Assembly (NCBI GenBank): GCA_025361465.1
Contig: JANYAG010000264.1
Location: forward strand, 1-5,797
Length of the DNA stretch: 5,797 nt
Origin: Gemmatimonadota bacterium
Lineage (GTDB): Bacteria > Gemmatimonadota > Gemmatimonadetes > Gemmatimonadales > GWC2-71-9
Direction of reading: 5' to 3'
Made by a program: the position numbers and the translations under genes. Numbering within the stretch: position 1 is the stretch's first letter; each line of letters begins with the position of its first letter. The notes under the pieces were generated by a model that had not been told where the DNA came from, ran no database searches, and worked only from the letters and a program-made list of their open reading frames with translations. This document shows positions 1-5,797 of the stretch, in pieces.

Positions 1-1
1 C

Positions 2-379
2 TTCGCGATCGGCGTGCACCTCTTCTTCGCGGCCGCCCGCGCGCTGGCGGCCGCCGCCGCCGTGCGGCCGGAATTCGACGGCTTCCTTCACGAACGGCAC
101 CACGCGGCCAAGCTCGACGCACCGTCGGGCACGGCGAAGGCACTGCAGCGCATCGTGCGCGAGGCCGATCCCTCCCGCCCGTGGCCGGTGACTTCCGTGC
201 GCGCCGGGGCGATTCCGGGGGACCATGAAGTGGTGCTCGATGCCGCGTTCGAATCGATCACCCTGCGGCATGTGGCACGGGATCGCCGGGTCTTCGCCGC
301 TGGCGCGCTCTCGGCCGCTCGCTGGTTGCAGGGGCGGCAGGGCGTGTACACCCTCGATGCAATGCTCCAAGGAGTCTGA
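2..379 (+). CDS. dapB: 4-hydroxy-tetrahydrodipicolinate reductase (DapB), C-terminal part, 5' end outside window
   Basis: This is the last 125 residues of DapB, which reduces 4-hydroxy-tetrahydrodipicolinate with NAD(P)H in the cytoplasmic diaminopimelate/lysine pathway. The frame is open from the window edge, beginning FAIGVHLFF, so the N-terminal Rossmann nucleotide-binding half lies upstream. The visible part is the substrate-binding and tetramerisation domain. The family signature ERHHAAKLDAPSGTA is at visible residues 31-45. Its His-His pair (33, 34) and Lys37 correspond to E. coli His159, His160 and Lys163, and DAPSGT is the dipicolinate-binding loop. Further typical elements are GAIPGDHEV and the C-terminal HVARDRRVFAAGAL stretch. 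Full-length DapB is usually about 240-270 residues, so roughly half is missing. The GTG at 14 is an internal valine, not a start. The TGA ends 2 bases before dapA, and the dapA ribosome-binding site lies inside the last dapB codons. The identification is secure. Confidence 0.95.
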   Translation, partial: FAIGVHLFFAAARALAAAAAVRPEFDGFLHERHHAAKLDAPSGTAKALQRIVREADPSRPWPVTSVRAGAIPGDHEVVLDAAFESITLRHVARDRRVFAAGALSAARWLQGRQGVYTLDAMLQGV

Positions 380-381
380 CC

Positions 382-1266
382 ATGCTTCCCACCGGTGCCG
401 GCACCGCCCTGATCACCCCGTTCACCGCCGAGGGCAAGGTCGACGTGCCGGCCCTGAGTCGCCTGGTCGCGTGGCAGGTCCAGGAGGGGATCGATTTCGT
501 CGTGGCATGCGGCTCGACCGGTGAAGCCCAGACGCTTTCACCGGAGGAGCGCGTCCTCGTGGTGAAAACGGTGATGGCCGCAGCCGATGGGCAGGTCCCC
601 GTGCTGGCCGGTGCCACCGACAACGATACCGGTCGCGCCGTCGCAGAGGCCCGCACCATGGCGGCGCTCGGGGTAACCGGGATCATGAGCGCATCGCCGT
701 ACTACAACAAGCCGACACAGGCAGGTCTTGAAGCGCACTTCCTGAGCATTGCGGACGCCACGGAACTGCCGCTGTTGCTCTACAACGTGCCCGGCCGCAC
801 GGCGATCGATCTCAAGGCCGAGACCGTGGCCGCCCTCGCCCGCCACCCGCGCATTGCAGGCATCAAGGAGGCCAGCGGCAACGTCCGCCGGATGCTCGAC
901 CTCCGGCGAATGACTCCGTCGGACTTCGTCGTGCTCTCCGGCGATGACGACATCGTGGTGCCGGCGATGGCCGCGGGCGCCGCGGGAGTCATCTCCGTCG
1001 CCAGCAACGCGATTCCGCGCCGGATCTCGGCCATGGTCGCGGCGGCGGGACGAGGAGACTCCAGTGCGGCGCTCGCCGAGCAGTTGCGTCTCCTTCCTTT
1101 CATCGACGCGCTCTTCGCCGAATCCAATCCGATCCCGGTGAAGGCGGTCCTGGAGATGATGGGGATGGCATCCGGCGCCGTGCGACTTCCCCTGCTGTCC
1201 GCGACGGCCGCACTTCGGCAGCGGTTGCGGCTGTTGATGGCGGAGCTTGAGTTGTCGCATGGCTGA
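382..1266 (+). CDS. dapA: 4-hydroxy-tetrahydrodipicolinate synthase (DapA)
   Basis: This is a complete 294-residue class I aldolase (TIM barrel), close to the usual length of about 292. It condenses pyruvate with aspartate semialdehyde, the committed step to diaminopimelate and lysine. The Schiff-base lysine is Lys162 in GIKEASG. Tyr134 and Arg139 lie in YNVPGRT, which is diagnostic of DapA rather than N-acetylneuraminate lyase. Tyr107 or Tyr108 in PYYNKPTQ corresponds to the proton-relay Tyr107 of E. coli. The pyruvate-binding loop reads CGSTGE (43-48), with Ser45 where E. coli has Thr44; the hydroxyl is kept. The C-terminal ESNPIPVK motif is present. The start is clear: AAGGAG at 369-374 sits 7 bases before the ATG. 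The 3' end overlaps dapD by 8 bases in another frame, and dapB lies 2 bases upstream, which indicates one operon. No regulatory site is visible, and lysine feedback cannot be judged from the sequence alone. Confidence 0.97.
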   Translation: MLPTGAGTALITPFTAEGKVDVPALSRLVAWQVQEGIDFVVACGSTGEAQTLSPEERVLVVKTVMAAADGQVPVLAGATDNDTGRAVAEARTMAALGVTGIMSASPYYNKPTQAGLEAHFLSIADATELPLLLYNVPGRTAIDLKAETVAALARHPRIAGIKEASGNVRRMLDLRRMTPSDFVVLSGDDDIVVPAMAAGAAGVISVASNAIPRRISAMVAAAGRGDSSAALAEQLRLLPFIDALFAESNPIPVKAVLEMMGMASGAVRLPLLSATAALRQRLRLLMAELELSHG

Positions 1267-2098
1267 ACACGTCCGCAAGGAAATCACGCCCTTCCTCGAG
1301 CAGGTACCTGCAGGAGCGGAACACCACGCCCGCTCGGCGTTCACTGCCTTCAAGGCGGCGCTCGAGCGGGGCGAGGTGCGCGCGGCCGAGCGCGGCGAGG
1401 ACGGGCGATGGCACGTCAATACCTGGGTGAAATACGCGATCCTGCTGGGATTCCGCCTTGGACAGTTGACGGCCGCTGGTGAAGCCGGCCCGCTGCGGTT
1501 CTTCGATAAGGACACCTGGCAGCTGCGCAACACGCGACTGGATGAAGGCATCAGGATTCCTCCCGGCGGGACGGCCGTGCGCGAGGGGGTTTACCTCGCC
1601 CGCGGGGTGATCATGATGCCGCCGAGCTACTGCAATGTCGGCGCCTATGTCGATGAAGGGACGATGATTGATTCGCACGCCCTGGTCGGCTCCTGCGCCC
1701 AGGTGGGCAAGCGCGTGCACCTCTCGGCCGCTGCGCAACTCGGCGGCGTCCTCGAACCGGCCGGGGCGATGCCGGTGATTGTCGAAGACGATGTCCTGGT
1801 GGGCGGCAATTGCGGTGTCTACGAAGGAACGATCATCCGGGCGCGCGCGGTGCTGGCACCCGGCGTCATCCTGAGCGGTGGCACCGCGGTGGTCGACCTG
1901 GTGCACGACCGAATCCTGCGTCGTGACGGAGACCAGCCCCTCGAAATTCCCTCAGGGGCCGTCGTGGTCCCCGGCACGCGCCCGGTCCGACACGGCAGGG
2001 GCGCGGCGCAGGGGATCGCCCTCTACGCGCCAGTGATCGTGAAGTACCGCGATGAGAAGACGGAAACGTCGGTGAAGCTTGAGGATTTGCTGAGATAG
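1259..2098 (+). CDS. dapD: 2,3,4,5-tetrahydropyridine-2,6-dicarboxylate N-succinyltransferase (DapD), variant active-site residue
   Basis: This 279-residue cytoplasmic left-handed beta-helix acyltransferase is close to E. coli DapD in length (274). It acylates tetrahydrodipicolinate in the succinylase branch to lysine. The alpha-helical N-terminal domain (about 1-90) carries the DapD hallmark WHVNTWVKYAILLGFRL (51-67). The hexapeptide-repeat core (about 105-245) includes SYCNVGAYVDEGTMIDS, VGSCAQVGK and GGVLEP. The C-terminus, VIVKYRDEKTETSVKLEDLLR in two overlapping blocks (VIVKYRDEKT, then ETSVKLEDLLR), matches the DapD end. Asp138 aligns with catalytic Asp141 of E. coli. Without gaps, the E. 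coli Glu189 position is Gly186 (GGNCGVYEG instead of GARSEVVEG). Around this point the sequence is closer to what I remember of DapH acetyltransferases, so the acyl donor is less certain than the fold. I chose ATG 1259, which overlaps the dapA end as ATGGCTGA. The in-frame TTG at 1247 has no properly spaced ribosome-binding site. The weak Shine-Dalgarno at ATG 1259 suggests coupling to dapA translation. Confidence 0.93.
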   Translation: MAEHVRKEITPFLEQVPAGAEHHARSAFTAFKAALERGEVRAAERGEDGRWHVNTWVKYAILLGFRLGQLTAAGEAGPLRFFDKDTWQLRNTRLDEGIRIPPGGTAVREGVYLARGVIMMPPSYCNVGAYVDEGTMIDSHALVGSCAQVGKRVHLSAAAQLGGVLEPAGAMPVIVEDDVLVGGNCGVYEGTIIRARAVLAPGVILSGGTAVVDLVHDRILRRDGDQPLEIPSGAVVVPGTRPVRHGRGAAQGIALYAPVIVKYRDEKTETSVKLEDLLR

Positions 2099-2172
2099 GA
2101 GAAGCGAGAAGGAGGCCTGGGTTACCCAGGATGAGGGACGATCGGGTACGGCTTCTCGCCGCTCGCTTCTTC
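2098..2172. repeat. Nested inverted repeats in the convergent spacer, possible bidirectional transcript end
   Basis: The spacer between dapD and the opposing propeller gene is about 80 bases and holds several possible stems. GGAGAAGCGAG (2098-2108) pairs with CTCGCTTCTTC (2162-2172) over 11 positions, one of them a G-T wobble. Inside it is a perfect 6-bp hairpin, CCTGGG-TTA-CCCAGG (2116-2130). An alternative 8-bp pairing joins GCGAGAAG (2104-2111) with CTTCTCGC (2152-2159). Its position between two convergent stop codons suggests transcript termination or 3'-end protection for both operons. Neither strand has a proper T-run after the stem; the minus strand has only a C/T-rich tract. It is therefore not a canonical intrinsic terminator, and the role is inferred. 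Confidence 0.5.
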
Positions 2173-2179
2173 AGTTCCT

Positions 2180-3235
2180 TTAGAACTCTACTCTCGTGAT
2201 CCGTCCCCCCGGCCCGACCCCCCACGCCCGCTTTCCTGCCGCCCCGACACTCCAGTACTGGAAGCTTGTCGCGGCGGTCCAGCGCTCGGCGCCATCGGTG
2301 GTGTAGAACAGTCCGCTGAGCGCGGCCGCCACGGCGGTCGTCTTCCCAGCCTTCGGCACCCACGTGACGCCAAAGATCGCGCCCGGCTTGTCGGGACGGT
2401 GGCGCAGGGTCCAGGTCAGGCCGCCATCGTCGGAGGTGCCCACGGCGGCCGCGGCCGTGTCACTGGCCATGCGGGCGTTGATGCGGGCGGCGACGCCGAT
2501 CCCATGCGTGTCGTCGCGGAACGCCAGCGCGGTAAGGCCGGCGTCGCTGGCCTTCACGAAGGGTGTTGGGGTCGGCACCACCCGCCAGGTCCGGCCCTGG
2601 TCCTCGCTGCGGAAGACGCGTGCCTCCGGACCGCCGGCGCCGACCCACGCGTGCTGCTTGCCGTGGCTGGTGATGCATCCGCCACTCGACGCGAAGCCGC
2701 CCTCGCCCTTGAGCGGGGCAGGAACGGCGGCATCCGGCAGGAGATTCCAGTGCGCGCCGCCGTCCTCGGTGCGGAGGATCATCGTGCGACCGCGGGTTTC
2801 GTCCCCGAAGACCACCGCGTGCTTCTTGTCGAAGAAGGTGAAGCAGTCATAGAAGGCGGCCGAATCGGCATTGGCGAACTGCAGCTGCCAGGTCGAGCCG
2901 CCGTCGGTGGTGTGGTAGATCCGCGAGGCAGGGCCGTTGCCGATGCTGAGCACCCAGGCTTCGCTAGCGTTCACGGCGTGAACATCGCGGAAGTCGAGCC
3001 GGCGGGTCGCCGCATCGGCCACCGTCTTGACTTCCCACGACGCACCGCCATCGGTTGTGCGGACGACGGCGGTACCGCCACTCGCCCAGACGACCTTCTC
3101 ATTCACGGCGCTGACCGCCTTGAGCAGCGCCGTGGTGCCGCTGGCCTGTTCCGCCACCCTGGGCGTTTGCGCCGAGAGCGGGGTGGCGGCCACGACCAGC
3201 GCGGCAAAGACGCCAATCCCGGGTGCAGGGGTCAC
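2180..3235 (-). CDS. Exported YCF48-like Asp-box beta-propeller protein
   Basis: This is a 351-residue predicted secreted protein built of YCF48/BNR-type repeats and often annotated as 'oxidoreductase' or 'photosystem II stability factor-like'. Its function is unknown. A hydrophobic segment (about 7-19) followed by PLSA-QTP suggests signal-peptidase cleavage after Ala22. Six Asp-box motifs are visible at about 61-67 (TDGGASW), 110-116 (TDGGSTW), 157-163 (EDGGAHW), 211-217 (EDQGRTW), 269-275 (DDGGLTW) and 313-319 (TDGAERW), implying at least six blades. The end, GPGGRITRVEF, looks like a closing strand. No catalytic sialidase residues are recognisable. I chose GTG 3235 because it shares a base with the TAG of the upstream DUF2723 gene and has GGTG 6 bases before it. 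GTG 3247 and 3244 are alternatives, and a CTG at about 3268 would add Arg and Lys to the signal peptide. The frame stays open to 3400, but that part lies inside the DUF2723 coding region. The protein is probably periplasmic or extracellular and co-expressed with the membrane protein. Confidence 0.85.
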   Translation of the reverse strand: MTPAPGIGVFAALVVAATPLSAQTPRVAEQASGTTALLKAVSAVNEKVVWASGGTAVVRTTDGGASWEVKTVADAATRRLDFRDVHAVNASEAWVLSIGNGPASRIYHTTDGGSTWQLQFANADSAAFYDCFTFFDKKHAVVFGDETRGRTMILRTEDGGAHWNLLPDAAVPAPLKGEGGFASSGGCITSHGKQHAWVGAGGPEARVFRSEDQGRTWRVVPTPTPFVKASDAGLTALAFRDDTHGIGVAARINARMASDTAAAAVGTSDDGGLTWTLRHRPDKPGAIFGVTWVPKAGKTTAVAAALSGLFYTTDGAERWTAATSFQYWSVGAAGKRAWGVGPGGRITRVEF

Positions 3236-5400
3236 TACCGGCACCACGCCGGATTTCTGAGGTTGACGCAGACGCCCTTGGCGATCGCCTCGGATTCCTT
3301 GGCGCGGACGCTGTCGCCGGCTTCTCGCAACACCGGGGCAAAGGTCTGGTAGATCAGTTGGTAGAGCGACAGGATCGAGGCGGAGGGCTCGTCCACCCAC
3401 CCCGCTGGCCGGGGCTGTGCGGCGACCTTGGAGTGATAGACGCCGAACATCAAGGCGCGAGTGCGCTCCACGTCCATGAAGCCGATTCCCTCGACATTCT
3501 TGATCGCACCGCCGGCCTTGACCGGCGTCGGCATCAGTCGGCGCACCAATCCCTGGGTGACGAGGTAATTCCCGAGGCCAAGCGTCTGGTCGGGGTAATT
3601 CCCGTCGCTCCAGGAGAAGTAGATCGGCCGCTTGCCGAGATTGTTGATGATCAGCAGCGCCGCGGCGACATCGCTCCGGGTCAGGTATTGCGCCCCGTAG
3701 GTGATCTTGAGCGAATCGACTTGCGTTCCGTTCGCCGGGCTGGCGACCACCTCGTTCAACGAGTCGATTTGTGCTTCCGAGAGGTTGAGGACCTTGTTGG
3801 TGGGCTTCGGCAGCGTGGTTGGGACCTTGCCGCCACCGAGTGGCGAGGTCGAGGTGTCCGTCTGCGGCTTCCAGAACGGGTCGGCCAAGGCCGGATCAAA
3901 TGTTGGCGTCTCGCGTCGCATGATCTGCTTGAGGTGCCACTCGGTGTTCATCAGCGAGAGGTTGGCCAGGGTGATGTCGGGCCGGACCTTGAGCACCTCC
4001 TGCGCGAACCAGAGCGGGAAGGTGTCGTTGTCGCCCGCGGTGATCAGGATGCCGTAGGGCTCCACCGATTCCAGCATGTCGATCGCGAAGTCGCGTGCCA
4101 GGGTCTCGTGGCTCCGGGGCGCTGTGACCCGGTTGCCGATCAGCGGGATCAGCGCCAGCAGCAGCACCGGCATCCCGACGGTCCAGCGCTTCTCCTCCGG
4201 GACACGATCGCCCATCCACGTGCCGATCCCGCGGATCGCCGCCGCGAAGCCCGCCGCGACCAGGACCCCGACGAAGGCAAACGAGGCGAGGAAGAAGTAG
4301 TCGCGCTCGCGCACCTCGCGCATGTCGCTGGAGATGGATGGATCGTCGCGGTGGTAGGAGAAGCCGTACCGGAAATTGAGGTAGTAGATCAGCAGGATGG
4401 TCAGCGTGAAGAGCAACGCGCCAGCGGCGATCCCGGCCCGGCGATCCCGCTTGATCATGGCAAACAGGCCGCCCAGGGTAAAGGCGCTGAACAGGCCCGT
4501 AGCCACACCGCGCAGCCAGCCGATGTCCCGCGCCCACTGCCAGCTCCAGTACGTCCAGTACATCGAGACCTGTGCGCCCAGGTCGCTCATGCGTTCGCTC
4601 AGGGGCGGCTTGCCATACTGCACCCGATTCAGGACGTCCATCAGCGGCTTGGAGAAGAAGCCGATCGGTTCGCCCTCGTTGATCGGCGGGTGTTGCACCG
4701 CCCGGAGCGGCAGGTAGATGTAGTTGAGGGAGACGCCGATGATGGCGACCACCACCATCGCCGTGACCACCCGGGGCCGCAGCAGGACGCGCCAGTCGGT
4801 GAACAGGATGTAGAGCCCGATCACCGGCAGGGCGAGGATCCCCATCTGGTGGTTGGTCGAGGAGAGGGCCGTGAGGTAGATCGCCGCCACGAGGAATCGG
4901 TCACTCCGCTCGCCGCGCGGCAGGTCGGCCCAGCGCACCGTGAGCCAGCTGATCAGCGCGATCGACAGCAGCGAGACGGTGTAGACCTTCTCGTTGACGG
5001 TCGACTGATTCCACACGCTCCACGCCGTGGCGCTCACCAGGATCCCGGCGAACGCCGAGGCGAGCCGCGGCAGGCGCGCCGGCATGATGGTGAGCAACCA
5101 CCGCTCCGCCACCAGGAACCAGAGGGCGGCCCCGGCAGCGCTCGTCACGGCGGCAAAGAAATTGATCCGCATGGCGTAGTCGGCCGCCCAGGGGACCAGC
5201 CCCCACACGTGCGCCATCAGGGTGAAGAGCGGATTGCCCGGCGGATGCGGGATCCCGAGGACCTTGGCCGCGGCGATGTACTCCGAGGTGTCCCAAAACG
5301 CCGTCGTGGGTCCGAGCGTGAGCACGTACAGCGCCAGGATGACGCCGAACGTGGCGAGGGCCCAGCGGTAGGGCGGATGGATCGTCGTGGTGTCTTCCAA
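3235..5400 (-). CDS. DUF2723 multi-pass membrane protein (GT-C-like glycosyltransferase fold)
   Basis: This is a membrane protein of 721 residues from TTG 5400, or 736 from ATG 5445; residue numbers here use the longer form. After the first membrane segment (about 29-46), FWDTSEYIAAAKVLGIPHPPGNPLF (50-74, given here as FWDTSEY at 50-56 and HPPGNPLF at 67-74) is the DUF2723 signature. Asp52 and Glu55 in the first external loop resemble the acidic motif of GT-C enzymes such as protein O-mannosyltransferases. About ten hydrophobic segments follow, to roughly residue 440. Other family blocks are RERDYFF (379-385) and GDNDTFPLWF (471-480). Residues from about 455 to 736 form a soluble, probably periplasmic domain. 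The likely role is transfer of sugar from a lipid-linked donor to protein or glycan; this is a family inference and the substrate is unknown. ATG 5445 lies inside a REP-like palindrome and lacks a Shine-Dalgarno. TTG 5400 has GGGAG 6 bases upstream, so I prefer it. The stop TAG overlaps the propeller GTG by one base. Confidence 0.9.
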   Translation of the reverse strand: MEDTTTIHPPYRWALATFGVILALYVLTLGPTTAFWDTSEYIAAAKVLGIPHPPGNPLFTLMAHVWGLVPWAADYAMRINFFAAVTSAAGAALWFLVAERWLLTIMPARLPRLASAFAGILVSATAWSVWNQSTVNEKVYTVSLLSIALISWLTVRWADLPRGERSDRFLVAAIYLTALSSTNHQMGILALPVIGLYILFTDWRVLLRPRVVTAMVVVAIIGVSLNYIYLPLRAVQHPPINEGEPIGFFSKPLMDVLNRVQYGKPPLSERMSDLGAQVSMYWTYWSWQWARDIGWLRGVATGLFSAFTLGGLFAMIKRDRRAGIAAGALLFTLTILLIYYLNFRYGFSYHRDDPSISSDMREVRERDYFFLASFAFVGVLVAAGFAAAIRGIGTWMGDRVPEEKRWTVGMPVLLLALIPLIGNRVTAPRSHETLARDFAIDMLESVEPYGILITAGDNDTFPLWFAQEVLKVRPDITLANLSLMNTEWHLKQIMRRETPTFDPALADPFWKPQTDTSTSPLGGGKVPTTLPKPTNKVLNLSEAQIDSLNEVVASPANGTQVDSLKITYGAQYLTRSDVAAALLIINNLGKRPIYFSWSDGNYPDQTLGLGNYLVTQGLVRRLMPTPVKAGGAIKNVEGIGFMDVERTRALMFGVYHSKVAAQPRPAGWVDEPSASILSLYQLIYQTFAPVLREAGDSVRAKESEAIAKGVCVNLRNPAWCR

Positions 5401-5406
5401 GTAGTG

Positions 5407-5411
5407 CTCCC
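5407..5411 (-). promoter_or_regulatory. Ribosome-binding site deciding the DUF2723 start
   Basis: On the minus strand this reads GGGAG followed by CACTAC and then TTG at 5400, a 6-base spacer. It is the only purine-rich Shine-Dalgarno with good spacing near the 5' end of the DUF2723 frame. The ATG at 5445 is preceded directly by CTCAGG with no spacer. The only start-type codons in the frame between 5445 and 5400 are these two. This supports a TTG start, without proving it. Confidence 0.5.
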
Positions 5412-5440
5412 GTTGGCGGGGTTGTTGGTCTTCCTGAGGA

Positions 5441-5525
5441 GTCATCCTGAGCGAAGCGAGGGATCTGCGTAGCGGCTCATCGGCGAGGCCCGACCACGCG
5501 TGCCCTTCGCGTCGCTCAGGGCGAC
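5441..5525. repeat. REP-like inverted repeat pair between purH and the DUF2723 gene
   Basis: The left copy (5441-5464) contains GTCATCCTGAGCGAAGCGAG, and the right copy (5503-5525) is its inverted, slightly diverged partner, with CCCTTCGCGTCGCTCAGG at 5503-5520. The arms pair over 9 perfect bases (5446-5454 with 5512-5520), then a mismatch, 4 more pairs, a wobble and 2 further pairs. An outer GTC/GAC adds 3 pairs beyond a mismatch and a wobble. The loop is about 40 bases. I recognise the core (CATCCTGAGCGAAGCGA followed by AGGATCT or similar) as a sequence that recurs in many environmental bacterial genomes; this is from memory and was not searched. In the minus-strand transcript it would form a long hairpin just after the purH stop. 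It could protect or end the purH message or be a mobile palindrome. No T-run follows it. Confidence 0.65.
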
Positions 5526-5531
5526 ATCCGG

Positions 5532-5797
5532 TCAGTGCCTGAACATCCGTACGCCGGTCATCACCATCGCGATGCCGTGCTTGTCCGCGGCCTCGATCAC
5601 TTCCGGGTCGCGCACCGAGCCGCCCGGCTGGATGATGGCGGTGATCCCGGCCGCGGCCGCTTCCTCGACGCCATCCGCAAAGGGGAAGAATCCATCAGAG
5701 GCGAGAACCGCTCCCTTCGTCGCATGGCCGGCCTGCTTCGCCTTGTGAATGGCGAGAAACGCGGCATCGACCCGGCTGGTCTGGCCGGCACCGATGC
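5532..5797 (-). CDS. purH: Bifunctional AICAR formyltransferase/IMP cyclohydrolase (PurH), C-terminal part, 5' end outside window
   Basis: The minus-strand frame is open at the window edge and ends at TGA 5534-5532, giving 87 residues from IGAGQTSRVDAA to TGVRMFRH. It has no start codon of its own because the gene begins beyond 5797. PurH catalyses the last two steps of de novo purine synthesis in the cytoplasm. The visible part is the end of the AICAR transformylase domain. The family blocks are GAGQTSRVD, ASDGFFPFADGVEEAA (residues 32-47), AIIQPGGSVRD (53-63), the AAD-HGIAM region (69-77) and the nearly invariant ending TGVRMFRH. About 80 percent of a typical protein of about 510-530 residues is missing. 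The DUF2723 gene follows on the same strand, separated by about 130 bases (to TTG 5400) with a REP-like element between, so co-transcription is uncertain. Confidence 0.96.
   Translation of the reverse strand, partial: IGAGQTSRVDAAFLAIHKAKQAGHATKGAVLASDGFFPFADGVEEAAAAGITAIIQPGGSVRDPEVIEAADKHGIAMVMTGVRMFRH

Noticed and set aside
1247..1258. TTG at 1247 as the dapD start
   Set aside because: The nearest GGAG ends one base before it. The ATG at 1259 gives the usual DapD N-terminus and a standard short overlap with dapA.
538..1551. A 337-codon minus-strand frame across dapA and dapD
   Set aside because: It is a low-complexity, Arg/His-rich shadow of two genes with full family signatures on the + strand.
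1100..1906. A 268-codon minus-strand frame opposite dapD
   Set aside because: It is antisense to well-conserved DapD coding sequence and has no recognisable motif.
2116..2130. CCTGGG-TTA-CCCAGG hairpin as a canonical intrinsic terminator
   Set aside because: No T-run follows the hairpin on either strand, so I list it only as part of the inverted-repeat spacer.
2399..3352. A 317-codon + strand frame opposite the propeller gene
   Set aside because: It has shadow composition and no domain. The opposite strand shows six Asp-box repeats and a signal peptide.
3236..3400. N-terminal extension of the propeller frame to the ATG at 3400
   Set aside because: It would overlap the DUF2723 coding end by more than 160 bases, reads as Arg/Pro-rich shadow sequence, and would bury the signal peptide internally.
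3223..5472. A 749-codon open frame on the + strand opposite the DUF2723 gene
   Set aside because: Its translation is rich in Arg, Gly, Asp, His and Gln with no recognisable domain, as expected from the complementary strand of a GC-rich gene. The minus-strand frame has clear family motifs and membrane segments.
5597..5791. A 64-codon minus-strand frame in the right edge region
   Set aside because: It is out of frame with the PurH C-terminus, which is unmistakable in a neighbouring minus-strand frame.

Overview
The window is GC-rich, densely coding bacterial chromosome. The proteins present are a DapB-DapA-DapD lysine branch, a DUF2723 multi-membrane protein and a YCF48-like Asp-box propeller. 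Together they suggest a Gram-negative environmental bacterium, possibly Gemmatimonadota. The phylum is an inference from general protein character and is not proven by any marker here. I see no rRNA, tRNA, CRISPR array, transposase or phage gene.

The left part (1-2098, + strand) is a diaminopimelate/lysine cluster: the 3' end of dapB, then complete dapA and dapD. The dapB stop lies 2 bases before the dapA ATG, and dapA overlaps dapD by 8 bases (ATGGCTGA), so this looks like one translationally coupled operon. The three enzymes act on consecutive intermediates: DapA makes 4-hydroxy-tetrahydrodipicolinate, DapB reduces it, and DapD acylates the product. A short convergent spacer (2099-2179) with nested inverted repeats separates this operon from the opposing genes.

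The right part (2180-5797, - strand) reads purH (3' end only), then a DUF2723 GT-C-like membrane protein, then an exported six-Asp-box beta-propeller. The last two share one base (TAGTG) and are probably co-translated. The purH-DUF2723 gap holds an inverted pair of a REP-like palindrome (core CCTGAGCGAAGCGAGGGAT). The first ATG of the DUF2723 frame falls inside this palindrome. A TTG 45 bases further in has a well-placed GGGAG and is the better start.

Most of the window is housekeeping. The points worth a second look are: DapD carries Gly where E. coli has the catalytic Glu189; the REP-like element impinges on a start codon; the DUF2723 and propeller genes are tightly coupled; and the propeller has a signal peptide without an obvious charged n-region. 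I do not see a clearly new biological system here.
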